Shown: positions 11,201 through 18,948, counted from the stretch's first letter. The stretch: 64,000 nucleotides of DNA from Bacteroidota bacterium (GCA_016191555.1 JACPVX010000018.1:206369-270368), one strand, 5' to 3'. The notes: generated by a model not told the origin, from the letters alone. Program-made: numbers and translations.

Positions 11201-11373
11201 AGCGTTTCCTGGCTTTGGGTAAGGAAAGCCAAGTTTTTAGTGCCGATGCAGCCCCCACCGACCAGCAAGGCGAAGTGTATGAAATCACCGTAAAGCGGAT
11301 GGAAGAGGTTCAAAGTCAGTTTGAATTGATCCGCAAAAACCCCGAAATCAAGCAAATTGAGAAGAAAAAGTAA
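8269..11373 (+). CDS. Secreted BNR/VPS10-like beta-propeller protein
   Basis: A 1034-residue exported protein with signal peptide MRKLAIFSSLIFSTLLLIAQ. Many BNR/Asp-box repeats are visible across residues about 50-720 (GGIWKTEDMGTTW, GVYKSSNSGKTW, GVYKTTDGGKSW, GIYRTKDGGKTW, VFKTTDYGKSW). This matches the sortilin/VPS10 N-terminal or sialidase-like WD40/BNR family, widespread in Bacteroidota and often annotated as a glycosyl hydrolase without proof. The C-terminal 300 residues hold a beta-sandwich-like segment and then a charged helical tail. No sialidase catalytic set can be assigned, so hydrolase activity is not claimed. Confidence 0.85.
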   Translation: MRKLAIFSSLIFSTLLLIAQAPDPKLFSSLKFRFIGPDGNRMIAIVGEPGNPMVSYAGAASGGIWKTEDMGTTWKSVFDDTEDSSIGALAIAPSNPKQVWAGTGETFLIRPAHAVGNGVYKSSNSGKTWKNLGLEKTFRISRVIVHPTDTNIVYVASLGHTHGPQQERGVYKTTDGGKSWERVFFVDENTGCSDLAIDPQNPNILYAAMWQVEIKTWKLNSGGAGSGIYRTKDGGKTWEPLRNGIESGPAHPVGKTSVDVAFSNPKVVYALVEDKEPRLYRSEDSGDTWKLMHKHHGMGQRAGYYTRLRVSTADENTVYTISVGIMKTTDGGKTFDKKFNQWAPGGDNHDMWFDPKDGKRIMCAHDGCLNMSFNEGKTWSNINLPIAQMYHVAVDNQVPYYVYSNRQDGWSYRGPSRYLGGWNIPLGAWHGVGGCESGFAQPDPFDNSIVWSGCYDGGLDVFDLKTMHPRDVRVWPQTQIGSKPADAKYRWHWNFPMVLSKHVKGRVWVGSQFVHETNNVGQNWQVISPDLTTNDKTHQQNSGGIANDNLMTWDGCTLYSMAESPVKEGVLWTGSNDGQVSVTQDGCKTWTNVSKNIPGLPAWGTIHNIDASNFDAGTCYLSVDAHHVNDFGSYVFKTTDYGKSWTRLKIELPASNSNFVNQIKEDPAKAGLLWLGTDKSLYFSPNDGKDWIHLKSNLPPVPIYGIEIQKNFRDLVIGTYGRGIYILDDITPIREFSEQVQNSDAHLFSLRPTYRFQDVNGIKTENSFVNGQNPPDGAAISYYLKDKSKDSVELLVYNPNGELIQKLKTKNQPGLQRVWWNLRLQEHTMPKLRTHPRGKEWVELDEKGERNLFIPDLDIGPGLTPPMVPPGNYTVVLKAHGKEFKQSVSVLKDPNTKSTSESMQRQYALGVKLYTSIKTSLQLIDDMEKMRTVLLAKKGDKKAAALEEKIYQLEAVLFDINQTGARWDIFRSGAQVLERFLALGKESQVFSADAAPTDQQGEVYEITVKRMEEVQSQFELIRKNPEIKQIEKKK

Positions 11374-11398
11374 CCCAATGTTAAGTTTTTTTAACTGC

Positions 11399-11429
11399 TT
11401 GGTAATATTGCCGTAACGCAATACTTTAG
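11399..11429 (+). promoter_or_regulatory. Candidate Bacteroidota promoter for the small basic protein
   Basis: TTG at 11399-11401 and TACTTTAG at 11422-11429 are 20 nt apart, resembling the Bacteroidota -33 TTG / -7 TAnnTTTG pattern. The -7 box lies about 25 nt before the ATG at 11454. Confidence 0.4.
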
Positions 11430-11453
11430 TGATTCAACATTCAGTAAATCGTT

Positions 11454-11693
11454 ATGGAAAAGCTCATTTTAAAAGGTAAGAAAGAAGTAAAAAATTTGTT
11501 GGTCGATTCATTGCATCAAACTATTCAAGCACTCGGTGTTTCCAAATCCTCGAAGAAGGCCGATAAATTGGTGGAACGCAGTGCCAAGAAATTGGCTGCG
11601 GTGGTGGCTGATCGCTTGAAGAAGGACAGAAAGAAACTTACCAAAGCTAGAAAGAAGACAGAGCGCAAAAAAGAAGAATTGGCGACTGCTTAA
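11454..11693 (+). CDS. Small lysine-rich coiled-coil protein
   Basis: A 79-residue, strongly basic, helical protein with clusters such as KKDRKKLTKARKKTERKK. The composition suggests nucleic-acid or polyanion binding, comparable to small nucleoid or ribosome-associated proteins, but I recognise no named family. It has its own candidate promoter and a strong terminator, so it is a monocistronic unit and probably a real, well-expressed gene. The function is open. Confidence 0.7.
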   Translation: MEKLILKGKKEVKNLLVDSLHQTIQALGVSKSSKKADKLVERSAKKLAAVVADRLKKDRKKLTKARKKTERKKEELATA

Positions 11694-11715
11694 ATTGTAG
11701 AATAGCCTCTTCAAA

Positions 11716-11748
11716 AAAGCGTCAGGACAAGAGCCTGACGCTTTTTTT
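11716..11748 (+). terminator. Rho-independent terminator
   Basis: Inverted repeat with arms 11716-11726 and 11734-11744 (AAGCGTCAGG / CCTGACGCTT core) followed by a T run. It ends the small basic protein transcript. Confidence 0.9.
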
Positions 11749-11795
11749 GTATCCTCCAGGTGGAAACACATAGCGGAAGTAGTTGTTAAAGAAAC

Positions 11796-12506
11796 ATGTC
11801 GCAGATTACAACCGTCACCTTCTTTAAATTCAACGCTATCGCAGATAAATTCTGGGCATTTTCGATGATGCAATTCGCACACGGAGGTTTGAAAAAAGTG
11901 CAGGGTCAATCTTTTTACAAATTGATGGGCAGTGGCCGAGGACTTGGATTCAATGCGTTACCGGATTGGTCAACCTATGTATTATTGCAAGTGTGGGAAA
12001 CTGAAGAGGCTGCTCACTCATTTTTTGAGAAAGGACCTATCATTGAAAGCTATCGCAAACATGCAAAAGAAGTATGGACGATCTTTTTAAAAAACGTTTC
12101 TGCACATGGGCAATGGGATGGAAGAAATCCATTTCAAATGGAAAAGGATTTGCCTTCAACAGAAGTGATTGCAGTTTTAACCCGCGCTACGATTAAGTGG
12201 CATAAGATCATTCCCTTCTGGAAGTACGTGCCCACCTCACATCAACCCTTAAAAGAAAACGATGGACTCCTCTATACGAAAGGTGTAGGCGAAGTGCCCA
12301 TCGTGCAGATGGCTACGTTCAGCATTTGGAAGAATAAAGAAAGCCTGAATCATTTTGCATATACCAGCAACGAGCATCGCGTGGCCATTCAAAAGACTCG
12401 CGAATTGAATTGGTACAAAGAAGAACTCTTCGCGCGATTTAAACCTTACAAGTCTATTGGCACGTGGAATGGAAAAAACCCATTAGCGGAGTTCATAGGT
12501 GTCTGA
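11796..12506 (+). CDS. crtA: CrtA-type carotenoid monooxygenase / 2-hydroxylase
   Basis: A 236-residue member of the spheroidene monooxygenase (CrtA) family. The family-typical N-terminus (QITTVTFFKFNAIADKFWAF) and C-terminus (TRELNWYKEELFARFKPY, followed by GTWNGKNPL) are both present. In Bacteroidota, a CrtA-related enzyme of Flavobacterium P99-3 is known as a carotenoid 2-hydroxylase in myxol synthesis, while purple bacterial CrtA is a 2-ketolase. With CruF and CrtD next door, the 2'-hydroxylase role is the better guess. It is convergent with crtY, 22 nt away. A ketolase role cannot be excluded. Confidence 0.8.
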   Translation: MSQITTVTFFKFNAIADKFWAFSMMQFAHGGLKKVQGQSFYKLMGSGRGLGFNALPDWSTYVLLQVWETEEAAHSFFEKGPIIESYRKHAKEVWTIFLKNVSAHGQWDGRNPFQMEKDLPSTEVIAVLTRATIKWHKIIPFWKYVPTSHQPLKENDGLLYTKGVGEVPIVQMATFSIWKNKESLNHFAYTSNEHRVAIQKTRELNWYKEELFARFKPYKSIGTWNGKNPLAEFIGV

Positions 12507-12528
12507 CACTATGTAAGTATCTTGGCTC

Positions 12529-13674
12529 TTAGAATATCTTCTTAAATAGCGCCCGCATAAAAGGCCAACGCGGAAAGGAATTGATGATCTTAAATTCTTC
12601 CAGTCGCGTGGTTTCTTCATCGAGAAAGGCTAAGATCTGATGCGCCTCGTTTTTCCCGTACATCGTTTGAAATAAGCCAACGCCTAGTTCATTGTGATGA
12701 TACAATACATCTAAAAAGAGCATGTCGTATTTGCGGAAGAGCGTATTCAAAATACGATGGCCGGGCGGTCGATTGTTCTTAATGTTATCTACCACACGTT
12801 GACTGTACCGCTCGGCATTCTTAAATGAATACCCCGAGGCGGGTTTCACCCATCCACCCGCTGTACCAATTTTTGTAACGTACTGATTGCTGAATTGGTG
12901 GAAAGGAAAGTCACTCATTGGGATAACCCCTTTTTCCTCAGCCTCGATTCGATAATGATTTAGTTTCAGAATTTGATTGATGTACGTGCGAAGCAATTCA
13001 TCGTAGTGCGCATCTTCCACCAACGATGGTGAAAAGAACGTAAATTCAATCAGCGCTTTTTTCTTGTTGATGGGCAACACGTATGTGAAGCAAGTGGTAT
13101 TGGGCACCGTAATTCGAAAATCCATCATCACGAAAGATTGATCGTTGAAAACTTCTTCATCCGTTTCAATCACCCACCCTTTAAAATGTTGTAAAAGCCT
13201 TGTGTATTTATCTTTTGATTGAAAGAATGCAGGCGGGATGATACTGTCAAACACATGCTTAGCTGAATACGAACCATGATCTGTTTCGATCGTACTGGTC
13301 TTAGCATGCAAAATGTTTTTGACTTCTGCATTGACCCAAACGAAGTTTTCCTTTTTCTTTAATTCGCTTTTGGTGTAGTTATAAAAATCCAACGAAGCCA
13401 GCATCTTATACCGATACGCACCCATGTTCAAATCCAGCGATTGATCGGTAGACATGAACTGCGCCTGATCCCAAATTTTAGTCGTGATGTGATCCCACTT
13501 TCCGTCACCCTTTTCCCAGAAGCACCACGTCTTGTCGTTTTCGTCTTTTTGAGATTTCTCGAGAAGTAGAATCTTTTTGTCAGCAAAGAATGGATGCCGA
13601 TTCATCGCCATCGCCAAATGCAAGCCGGCTGCACCTGCTCCAACTATGGCATAGTCATATACGGTGGAATCCAT
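12529..13674 (-). CDS. crtY: Lycopene beta-cyclase
   Basis: A flavoprotein that forms beta-ionone rings from the psi ends of lycopene. The start at 13674 gives 381 residues, the usual CrtY length, with the Rossmann dinucleotide motif YDYAIVGAGAAGLHLAMAM at the N-terminus. The longer frame to 13734 would add a non-homologous 20-residue leader and overlap cruF by 80 nt instead of 20. A family-typical segment GWVKPASGYSFKNAERYSQ lies near residue 270. It is the last gene of the crtD-cruF-crtY run. It probably supplies both monocyclic xanthophyll precursors and the beta-carotene that Blh cleaves for the rhodopsin. Confidence 0.9.
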   Translation of the reverse strand: MDSTVYDYAIVGAGAAGLHLAMAMNRHPFFADKKILLLEKSQKDENDKTWCFWEKGDGKWDHITTKIWDQAQFMSTDQSLDLNMGAYRYKMLASLDFYNYTKSELKKKENFVWVNAEVKNILHAKTSTIETDHGSYSAKHVFDSIIPPAFFQSKDKYTRLLQHFKGWVIETDEEVFNDQSFVMMDFRITVPNTTCFTYVLPINKKKALIEFTFFSPSLVEDAHYDELLRTYINQILKLNHYRIEAEEKGVIPMSDFPFHQFSNQYVTKIGTAGGWVKPASGYSFKNAERYSQRVVDNIKNNRPPGHRILNTLFRKYDMLFLDVLYHHNELGVGLFQTMYGKNEAHQILAFLDEETTRLEEFKIINSFPRWPFMRALFKKIF

Positions 13675-14314
13675 AGAAGTAGATAAAGAATAGGAGTTGA
13701 GCAGCGTAAATATGGCAAGAAAAAGTGAAATCACCTTTCATCTTTTGCTGATGAAAGAAGGCGTGCAGGATCAGCGACACACCAAACCAGGCAACGTAAT
13801 TACGTATAGGCGCCACACCTTCCGCCCAGATCCAAAAGTCAAATGGTGGTGCGGATGTTTCCATGAAGAAATCAATAGACACCATGAGCAAAGCGCCTAT
13901 CACAATTTTTAGAAGAATTGGTTTTACAAAACGGTCTGCAATGGCTGCCGTACACAGAATCAACGTAGCCCACGTAACGCCAATCAGCAACGGAACACCA
14001 TCTATTTTCAAGCCCAGATTGTTTCCATACGCATAGGTTCCGAACAAGAAACCAAAGTGTACCCCAACCCACTCAACCAGAATGCTAACCGCATAGATAA
14101 CCATTACTGGGATCGCTTTTCGAATACTCTCAATTGGATAATAGAGAAATAATAGAACACCCGTGAGGAGAAGATTGAACGGAGTTTTGGTAATGAACCA
14201 ATCTTGAAAACCAAGAGAGATGCCGATGATGGCAGATACTTGGAAGAGCCATATCACAAAAATGGCCCATGACTTTGCATGGATGCCTTTGTCTGTCATG
14301 ATAAAATCTTTCAT
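13655..14314 (-). CDS. cruF: Carotenoid 1',2'-hydratase, CruF type
   Basis: A 219-residue multi-pass membrane protein of the DUF422/CruF family, which adds water across the 1',2' double bond of an acyclic psi end. At least six hydrophobic segments are visible. Family motifs include VEWVGVHFGFLFGTYAYG near residue 75 and the acidic segment SIDFFMETSAPPFDFWIW. The ATG at 14312-14314 overlaps the crtD stop by one base pair step (ATGA), which argues for this start and for translational coupling. CruF followed by CrtD is the step order in saproxanthin and myxol synthesis. Confidence 0.87.
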   Translation of the reverse strand: MKDFIMTDKGIHAKSWAIFVIWLFQVSAIIGISLGFQDWFITKTPFNLLLTGVLLFLYYPIESIRKAIPVMVIYAVSILVEWVGVHFGFLFGTYAYGNNLGLKIDGVPLLIGVTWATLILCTAAIADRFVKPILLKIVIGALLMVSIDFFMETSAPPFDFWIWAEGVAPIRNYVAWFGVSLILHAFFHQQKMKGDFTFSCHIYAAQLLFFIYFYGFHRI

Positions 14315-15777
14315 GATGATTTGATTTGCTCGGTTGCAATTTTTGCGGATAACAAACACAACGGAATGCCACCACCGGGATGCACCGAGCCACCACAGAA
14401 GTAGAGATTGTCAAACTGATTGGAGAAGTTCGGGTGGCGCCAGAAGGCAGCAAACTTGGAGTTGCTGGAGGTGCCGTATAAAGAACCCTGATGTGATTTT
14501 GTTTGTCGCTCGATGAGGATCGGATCTAAAATCGATTCTGTGAGAATAAGTTTCTCGATATCCGTGCACAACACCTGATTAATCTTCCGGATGACATTCG
14601 CACGTGCTTTTGCGATTAGTGCTGACCAGTCTTGGCCTACATTACCGGGGGCGTTGATCATCACAAACCAGTTTTCACAATTCGCAGGTGCATCGTTCGG
14701 ATCTTCTTTACTGGTAATGTGTATGTAGATAGTCGGATCATCGTGAAGACTTTTGTTTTCAAAAATCTCTTTGAACTCATCCTGATAATGATCGGAGAAT
14801 AAAATATTGTGTAAGTCGAGTTGCGGAAAGAGTTGGTTGATGCCCCAATAGAAAATGAGTGCAGAGCTGGATCGCTCTTGACGTAGAATTTTGTAAGGTT
14901 GCTTTGCAGACTTCAATAGATGTTTGTAGGTCGAGAATACATCCATATTCGATACCACCACATCCGCAGCATAGCTACCGGATGTTGTTGTTATTCCGGT
15001 CACACGGCTTTGTTGGTAATCAATCGAAGTCACCGCTTCGTTAAACTGAAATGTTACTCCAACCTTTTCTGCCAGGCGAAAGAGACTTTGCGAAATCTCG
15101 TGCATGCCGCCTTTGGGATGAAAAGTGCCGAAGTGCATTTCCAAATGCGGAATCATCGACATAATGCCCGGTGTAACATAAGGCGATGAACCGTTGTAGG
15201 TAGCATACCGGTTGAAAAGTTGCACGAGCTTGGGATGTTCGAAGTACTGTTGGTTTACTTCGTTCAGCGTTTTATCAATATCAAGCTTGCCGGATTGTAA
15301 TAATGATTTGAAAGTGTTCCAACTGAAGTAGGTGCTCCAGCGGTGCAACGATTTATTCAGAAAGATATCGGCCGTGAGGTCGTACTTCTTTTGATTGCGG
15401 TCGAGGTATTGCCGGACGAAGCTTGAAGGAGCGCCAAATTTTTCGGAAGCCCGCTGAACGAACTCTTGTTTGTCGGCAGGCACAGAGAAAGTAGTGCCAT
15501 CGCTCCAGAAGTAATTGCACACCACCTCTTTTTGCGAATAGTTGAAGTAATCGCGTGGGTTGACGCCATGAAGGTGAAACAAATCATCCACCAAATGCGG
15601 CATGGTGAATAAGGAAGGCCCTACATCAAATCGAAAACCGTTTTGATTAATAGCATGAAGCTTTCCACCCGCATAGGCGTTGGCTTCGAAAACGGTTACA
15701 TCATATCCTTTATTTTTCAGCCGCAGCGCACTTGCTATCCCAGCAATGCCGGCTCCAATCACAATTGCCTTCTTCAT
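14311..15777 (-). CDS. crtD: Carotenoid 3',4'-desaturase (CrtI family)
   Basis: A 488-residue FAD-dependent carotene desaturase. The N-terminal motif AIVIGAGIAGIASALRLKNKGYDVTVFE is a dinucleotide fold (shown split here as AIVIGAGIAGIASAL). The C-terminal signature FCGGSVHPGGGIPLCLLSA is typical of CrtI/CrtD enzymes. Because a separate crtI sits beside crtB at 61-62 kb, and this copy is coupled to cruF, it is best read as the 1'-hydroxycarotenoid 3',4'-desaturase CrtD. A 10-bp hairpin ends 9 nt before the start codon. Confidence 0.87.
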   Translation of the reverse strand: MKKAIVIGAGIAGIASALRLKNKGYDVTVFEANAYAGGKLHAINQNGFRFDVGPSLFTMPHLVDDLFHLHGVNPRDYFNYSQKEVVCNYFWSDGTTFSVPADKQEFVQRASEKFGAPSSFVRQYLDRNQKKYDLTADIFLNKSLHRWSTYFSWNTFKSLLQSGKLDIDKTLNEVNQQYFEHPKLVQLFNRYATYNGSSPYVTPGIMSMIPHLEMHFGTFHPKGGMHEISQSLFRLAEKVGVTFQFNEAVTSIDYQQSRVTGITTTSGSYAADVVVSNMDVFSTYKHLLKSAKQPYKILRQERSSSALIFYWGINQLFPQLDLHNILFSDHYQDEFKEIFENKSLHDDPTIYIHITSKEDPNDAPANCENWFVMINAPGNVGQDWSALIAKARANVIRKINQVLCTDIEKLILTESILDPILIERQTKSHQGSLYGTSSNSKFAAFWRHPNFSNQFDNLYFCGGSVHPGGGIPLCLLSAKIATEQIKSS

Positions 15778-15785
15778 TCCACTAA

Positions 15786-15816
15786 AACGAGCGAAAATGT
15801 TTAACCTTCGCTCGTT
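15786..15816 (-). promoter_or_regulatory. Hairpin directly upstream of crtD
   Basis: Perfect 10-bp stem (15786-15795 with 15807-15816, loop 11 nt) in the 113-nt spacer between crtZ and crtD. On the transcribed strand the 3' arm is followed by only four T and then the crtD ATG 8-9 nt later. It may be a weak intercistronic terminator or a structure that limits crtD translation. Confidence 0.6.
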
Positions 15817-15890
15817 CTAAAACCTGAAATGAAACGAATTGTTTAGGGATGTATCCGAACAATTAGAAGATTGACGGCCCGAAAGAATAG

Positions 15891-16385
15891 TTACTGCGTC
15901 TCCTGCCGATCTTTCTTTAGCTCGAACTTTTTCGGCTCAAACTTTTTGGGAGCATACAGAAATCCAAACGCCTCACAATTTTCTTTGGTGTGCTTGGCGT
16001 GATGGATGTAGTGTGCGTGAATCATTCGCTGCAGGTAGGTACTTCTCTTTTTTGGAATCCACTTGACGCGCTGGTGCACGATGATATCATGAAAGATCAG
16101 GTAGAAGATGCCATAAAATAAAATGCCGAGACCCAGCGAAAACAAGTACGGACTAGGATAAACCGAAGTTGATACCACAAATAGAATGATGGAAGGGATG
16201 CTGAAGACAACTGCAAACAGATCATTGCGCTCGAGCGCGTGATTGTGCACCTGATGGTGCGAACGATGCCATACCCACAAAAAGCCATGCATGACATATT
16301 TATGTGTAAACCACGCCACACCTTCCATAAACAAGAAAGTGCCGATGGCAATGAATGAACAAATTAGAATTGTTAGGAAGTCCAT
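15891..16385 (-). CDS. crtZ: Beta-carotene hydroxylase
   Basis: A 164-residue membrane di-iron hydroxylase of the fatty acid hydroxylase/CrtZ family that adds 3-OH groups to beta rings. Four histidine boxes are visible: HKYVMH, HRSHHQVHNH, HDIIVHQR and HYIHHAKH. About four membrane segments surround them. The C-terminus ends in a Lys/Glu-rich tail with a repeated KKFE motif. Its ATG overlaps the stop of the SRPBCC gene by one base (TAATG), so the two are co-translated. Confidence 0.92.
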   Translation of the reverse strand: MDFLTILICSFIAIGTFLFMEGVAWFTHKYVMHGFLWVWHRSHHQVHNHALERNDLFAVVFSIPSIILFVVSTSVYPSPYLFSLGLGILFYGIFYLIFHDIIVHQRVKWIPKKRSTYLQRMIHAHYIHHAKHTKENCEAFGFLYAPKKFEPKKFELKKDRQETQ

Positions 16386-16846
16386 TATTTTTTAAAGTAC
16401 TGTTCCAGCACCGCGTACCGATGCTCAAAAATACGATTTACCTCACGTCCCACAAAGAGCACGTGTGCGAGCCATCCGAGCGGACCCCAACCGATGGCAT
16501 AGTTTACCTCATCCGTCATTTCCACGCCACCCGGCACTTCTTTGAAGTGATGTTGGTGATGCCACAGGGCATACGGGCCAAAGCGCTGCTCGTCAATGAA
16601 ATGAAACGGTTCTTTTACCTGCGTTATTTCCGTTACCCAATGCACAGAAATACCCGGCAACACACTGACTTTGTAACGAATAAGCTGACCGGCATACGCC
16701 TTATCGCCACCTGATATATATAGAATCTTGAAGCCCATGTGCTCCGGGGTGATTTTAGCGAGGTTTTTGGGAGTCGAAAAGAAATCCCACGCTTCCGTAA
16801 GAGGGATTGGCAAGAACTGTTTCCGCGTCAGGTTATAAATCTTCAT
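16385..16846 (-). CDS. SRPBCC-fold ligand-binding protein
   Basis: A 153-residue START/SRPBCC-like protein (polyketide cyclase/dehydrase and lipid transport type). The N-terminus RKQFLPIPLTEAWDFFSTPKNL and the segment PGGVEMTDEVNYAIGWGPLG fit Bacteroidota members often filed as cell-division-inhibitor-like. It opens the carotenoid operon and is coupled to crtZ. A role in binding or handing over a hydrophobic intermediate is plausible but is inference only. No catalytic residues can be assigned. Confidence 0.75.
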   Translation of the reverse strand: MKIYNLTRKQFLPIPLTEAWDFFSTPKNLAKITPEHMGFKILYISGGDKAYAGQLIRYKVSVLPGISVHWVTEITQVKEPFHFIDEQRFGPYALWHHQHHFKEVPGGVEMTDEVNYAIGWGPLGWLAHVLFVGREVNRIFEHRYAVLEQYFKK

Positions 16847-16880
16847 GTTCTAAAAACACCAAACGAGGCAAAGAGTTTCG

Positions 16881-16909
16881 GAAAGTAATCATCCAAAATA
16901 ATCTTCAAA
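16881..16909 (-). promoter_or_regulatory. Candidate promoter of the SRPBCC-crtZ operon
   Basis: On the minus strand TTTG (16909-16906) and TACTTTC (16887-16881) are separated by 18 nt. The -7 box lies 34 nt before the ATG at 16846. It resembles the candidate promoter of the carH-linked sigma gene. Confidence 0.35.
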
Positions 16910-16964
16910 AATCGTGTAACAATGCGGGAGGCACTGCATCCAAAGGGAAATTAAACGAATCAGT

Positions 16965-17798
16965 ATGAAGACAAAAGCTATTCTCGTATTCTCATTGGTA
17001 TTTTCCATGTTCCTCGCATCTGCGCAAACTTCTTTTAAAGTAGAAGTGAAAGGCAAAGGACAACCGGTATTATTGTTTCCCGGATTTGGTTGCCCCGGGG
17101 AAGTGTGGACCGATGTGGTAGCTGAGTTATCGAAAACGCATCAGTGTCATGTTTTTACGTTTGCCGGATTTGGTAACGTGGCACCCATTGAAGGCCCTTG
17201 GCTGGCCACTATACAACAGGATGCTATTGCGTACGTGAAGAAAAATAAACTGAAGAAGGCCACATTAATAGGTCACAGTTTAGGAGGAACGCTTAGTTTA
17301 TGGATGGCATCGGCCGAGCCCGATTTGTTTGGCCGCGTGATAGCCGTAGATGCGCTGCCATGCTCGGCTGCATTAATGATTCCTAATTACAATGGCGAAC
17401 AGATGATTTACGACAATCCGCGCAGCAAGATGATGCTGCAGATGGACACGGCTTCTTTCGCCAGGATGAATCAGCAGACCGTGCCCTACATGTGCAAGAA
17501 TGTGACGAAGCAAAAACAGATTGTGCAATGGATGAATCAAACCGACCGCAAAACGTATGTGTATGGTTACATCGATATGCTTAACTTGGACTTGCGCGAA
17601 GCGATTGCCAAAATTAAGGTGCCGGTAATCGTGTTGGGTGCAGCGAATCCCGACAAGGCTACGGTAGAAAAAACGTATCAGGCGCAGTATGCGAAACTGC
17701 CCGGCACCGTGATGATGTATGCCGAAAACTCCGCACACTTTATTATGTTCGATCAACCACAATGGTTGATGGAAAAACTAAACGAGAATCTAAAATAA
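16965..17798 (+). CDS. Secreted alpha/beta hydrolase
   Basis: A 277-residue alpha/beta-hydrolase-fold enzyme with signal peptide MKTKAILVFSLVFSMFLASAQ, so it is likely periplasmic or secreted. The nucleophile elbow GHSLGG is near residue 105, an oxyanion-type FPGFGCPGEVW segment near 40, and the catalytic histidine in NSAHFIMFDQP near the C-terminus. The acid residue is probably the aspartate around GAANPDKATVE. Substrate unknown. The last part of the gene is duplicated in the spacer after it. Confidence 0.85.
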   Translation: MKTKAILVFSLVFSMFLASAQTSFKVEVKGKGQPVLLFPGFGCPGEVWTDVVAELSKTHQCHVFTFAGFGNVAPIEGPWLATIQQDAIAYVKKNKLKKATLIGHSLGGTLSLWMASAEPDLFGRVIAVDALPCSAALMIPNYNGEQMIYDNPRSKMMLQMDTASFARMNQQTVPYMCKNVTKQKQIVQWMNQTDRKTYVYGYIDMLNLDLREAIAKIKVPVIVLGAANPDKATVEKTYQAQYAKLPGTVMMYAENSAHFIMFDQPQWLMEKLNENLK

Positions 17799-17874
17799 TT
17801 TAGAAAAGGCGTCTGACGCCTAATACTTGATCTACACAATGATTGATGTGAAACTAAACGAGAATCTAAAATAA
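17760..17874. repeat. Duplicated 3' end of the hydrolase gene
   Basis: Copy 1 (17760-17798) is the last 12 codons and stop of the hydrolase. Copy 2 (17836-17874) is a slightly degraded, out-of-frame version, with the last 24 nt identical (17775-17798 and 17851-17874). Copy 2 ends 8 nt before the next gene. Confidence 0.85.
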
Positions 17875-17882
17875 AATAGCCG

Positions 17883-18377
17883 GTGGATAAGAAGGCCCGC
17901 TTCAACGAATTGTTTGACCAACATTACACGAAGGTATTCCGCTTGTGCAAAGGATATTTCAGTGGCGATGAGGAATTGGCATCCGACTCTACGCAGGAAG
18001 TTTTCATCAAAATATGGGAGGCACTGGATTCCTTTCGGGGAGAATCGAGCATCAGCACCTGGATCTACCGCATCTCGGTGAATACATGCCTCCTGTATTT
18101 GCGCAAGCCTTCCACGCGAAAAGAAAAAGCCACTGATGTATTTCCTCCGGTAGCTTCAGAAGTTTATAGTGGAGAGGAAGAAGAGAAGCTGCAGAAGATG
18201 TATGCCTGCATTCAAAAACTGGAAGAGAAAGATAAAATGATTACGCTGCTCATGCTGGAGGCAACCAGCTACCCGGAGATAGCAGCAGTAGTCGGCATCA
18301 GCGAAGAGGCCCTTCGCGTACGAATTCATCGCATTAAAAAGAACTTAACCCTGTGCGTACAACATGGAAGCATTTGA
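17883..18377 (+). CDS. ECF RNA polymerase sigma factor
   Basis: A 164-residue ECF sigma factor that directs RNA polymerase to a specific set of promoters. Region 2 occupies about residues 8-75 (FDQHYTKVFRLCKGYF; DSTQEVFIKIWEALDSFRG; STWIYRISVNTCLLYLRK). Region 4 occupies about 105-158 (LLMLEATSYPEIAAVVGIS). The start codon is GTG at 17883, in keeping with the family's N-terminus. It overlaps the following membrane-protein gene by 14 nt, the usual arrangement with an anti-sigma factor. Confidence 0.92.
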   Translation: MDKKARFNELFDQHYTKVFRLCKGYFSGDEELASDSTQEVFIKIWEALDSFRGESSISTWIYRISVNTCLLYLRKPSTRKEKATDVFPPVASEVYSGEEEEKLQKMYACIQKLEEKDKMITLLMLEATSYPEIAAVVGISEEALRVRIHRIKKNLTLCVQHGSI

Positions 18378-18948
18378 CGAATTACAAAACATATGGAATA
18401 AGCAACCACAGCCGCTCCCAGCTATTTCTTCTCATCAATTGATGAAGAAGGGCGAGGCACACATCAAAGAATTGCGAGCGGGGCAATGGGGTACCATTAC
18501 CATTTTAAGTGTTCTGATAGCAGGATTGATTACTTATTTTATTTTCATGGACGCTCATTTATACAACGAGCTTACCGTTGGTTTATCCATCATGATTGGA
18601 GTGATCATCGTGCGTGTCTTTCTCGAGTGGATGAGCGTGCGAAAATTTAACGCCATTCAATACCATCATTCGGTGGTTGCGTTTACTCATCAAATGCAAC
18701 AGTACTATGCCTGGCGAAAGAAAGTACACCGAGTTTTTATACCGATTATTTATGTCAGCTACATGCTGGGGTTTAGCCTGCTGGTGCCCATCTTTCGGGA
18801 GTACTTATCGACCGGCATGTTTTGGTATGTGGTGATCAGCGGGTATGGTTTCTTAACGGGCTTTGCGTTTTTGATGGTTCGCATTCTAAGGAAGGAGCGG
18901 AAACTGCTGGAGTTTTTAACTTCGATGAATAGCATGGGCGATGAATGA
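18364..18948 (+). CDS. Membrane protein, likely anti-sigma partner
   Basis: A 194-residue protein with a cytoplasmic N-terminal segment (MEAFDELQNIWNKQPQPLPA) and about four membrane helices between residues 38 and 180. The overlap with the ECF sigma gene and the short cytosolic N-terminus suggest a membrane anti-sigma factor. It lacks a recognisable zinc-type (ZAS) motif, and I do not recognise a named anti-sigma domain. The role is therefore inferred from position only. Confidence 0.65.
   Translation: MEAFDELQNIWNKQPQPLPAISSHQLMKKGEAHIKELRAGQWGTITILSVLIAGLITYFIFMDAHLYNELTVGLSIMIGVIIVRVFLEWMSVRKFNAIQYHHSVVAFTHQMQQYYAWRKKVHRVFIPIIYVSYMLGFSLLVPIFREYLSTGMFWYVVISGYGFLTGFAFLMVRILRKERKLLEFLTSMNSMGDE

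Noticed and set aside
8269..11373. Calling the BNR protein a sialidase or glycosyl hydrolase
   Set aside because: Asp-box repeats alone do not show an active site; the catalytic set could not be found.
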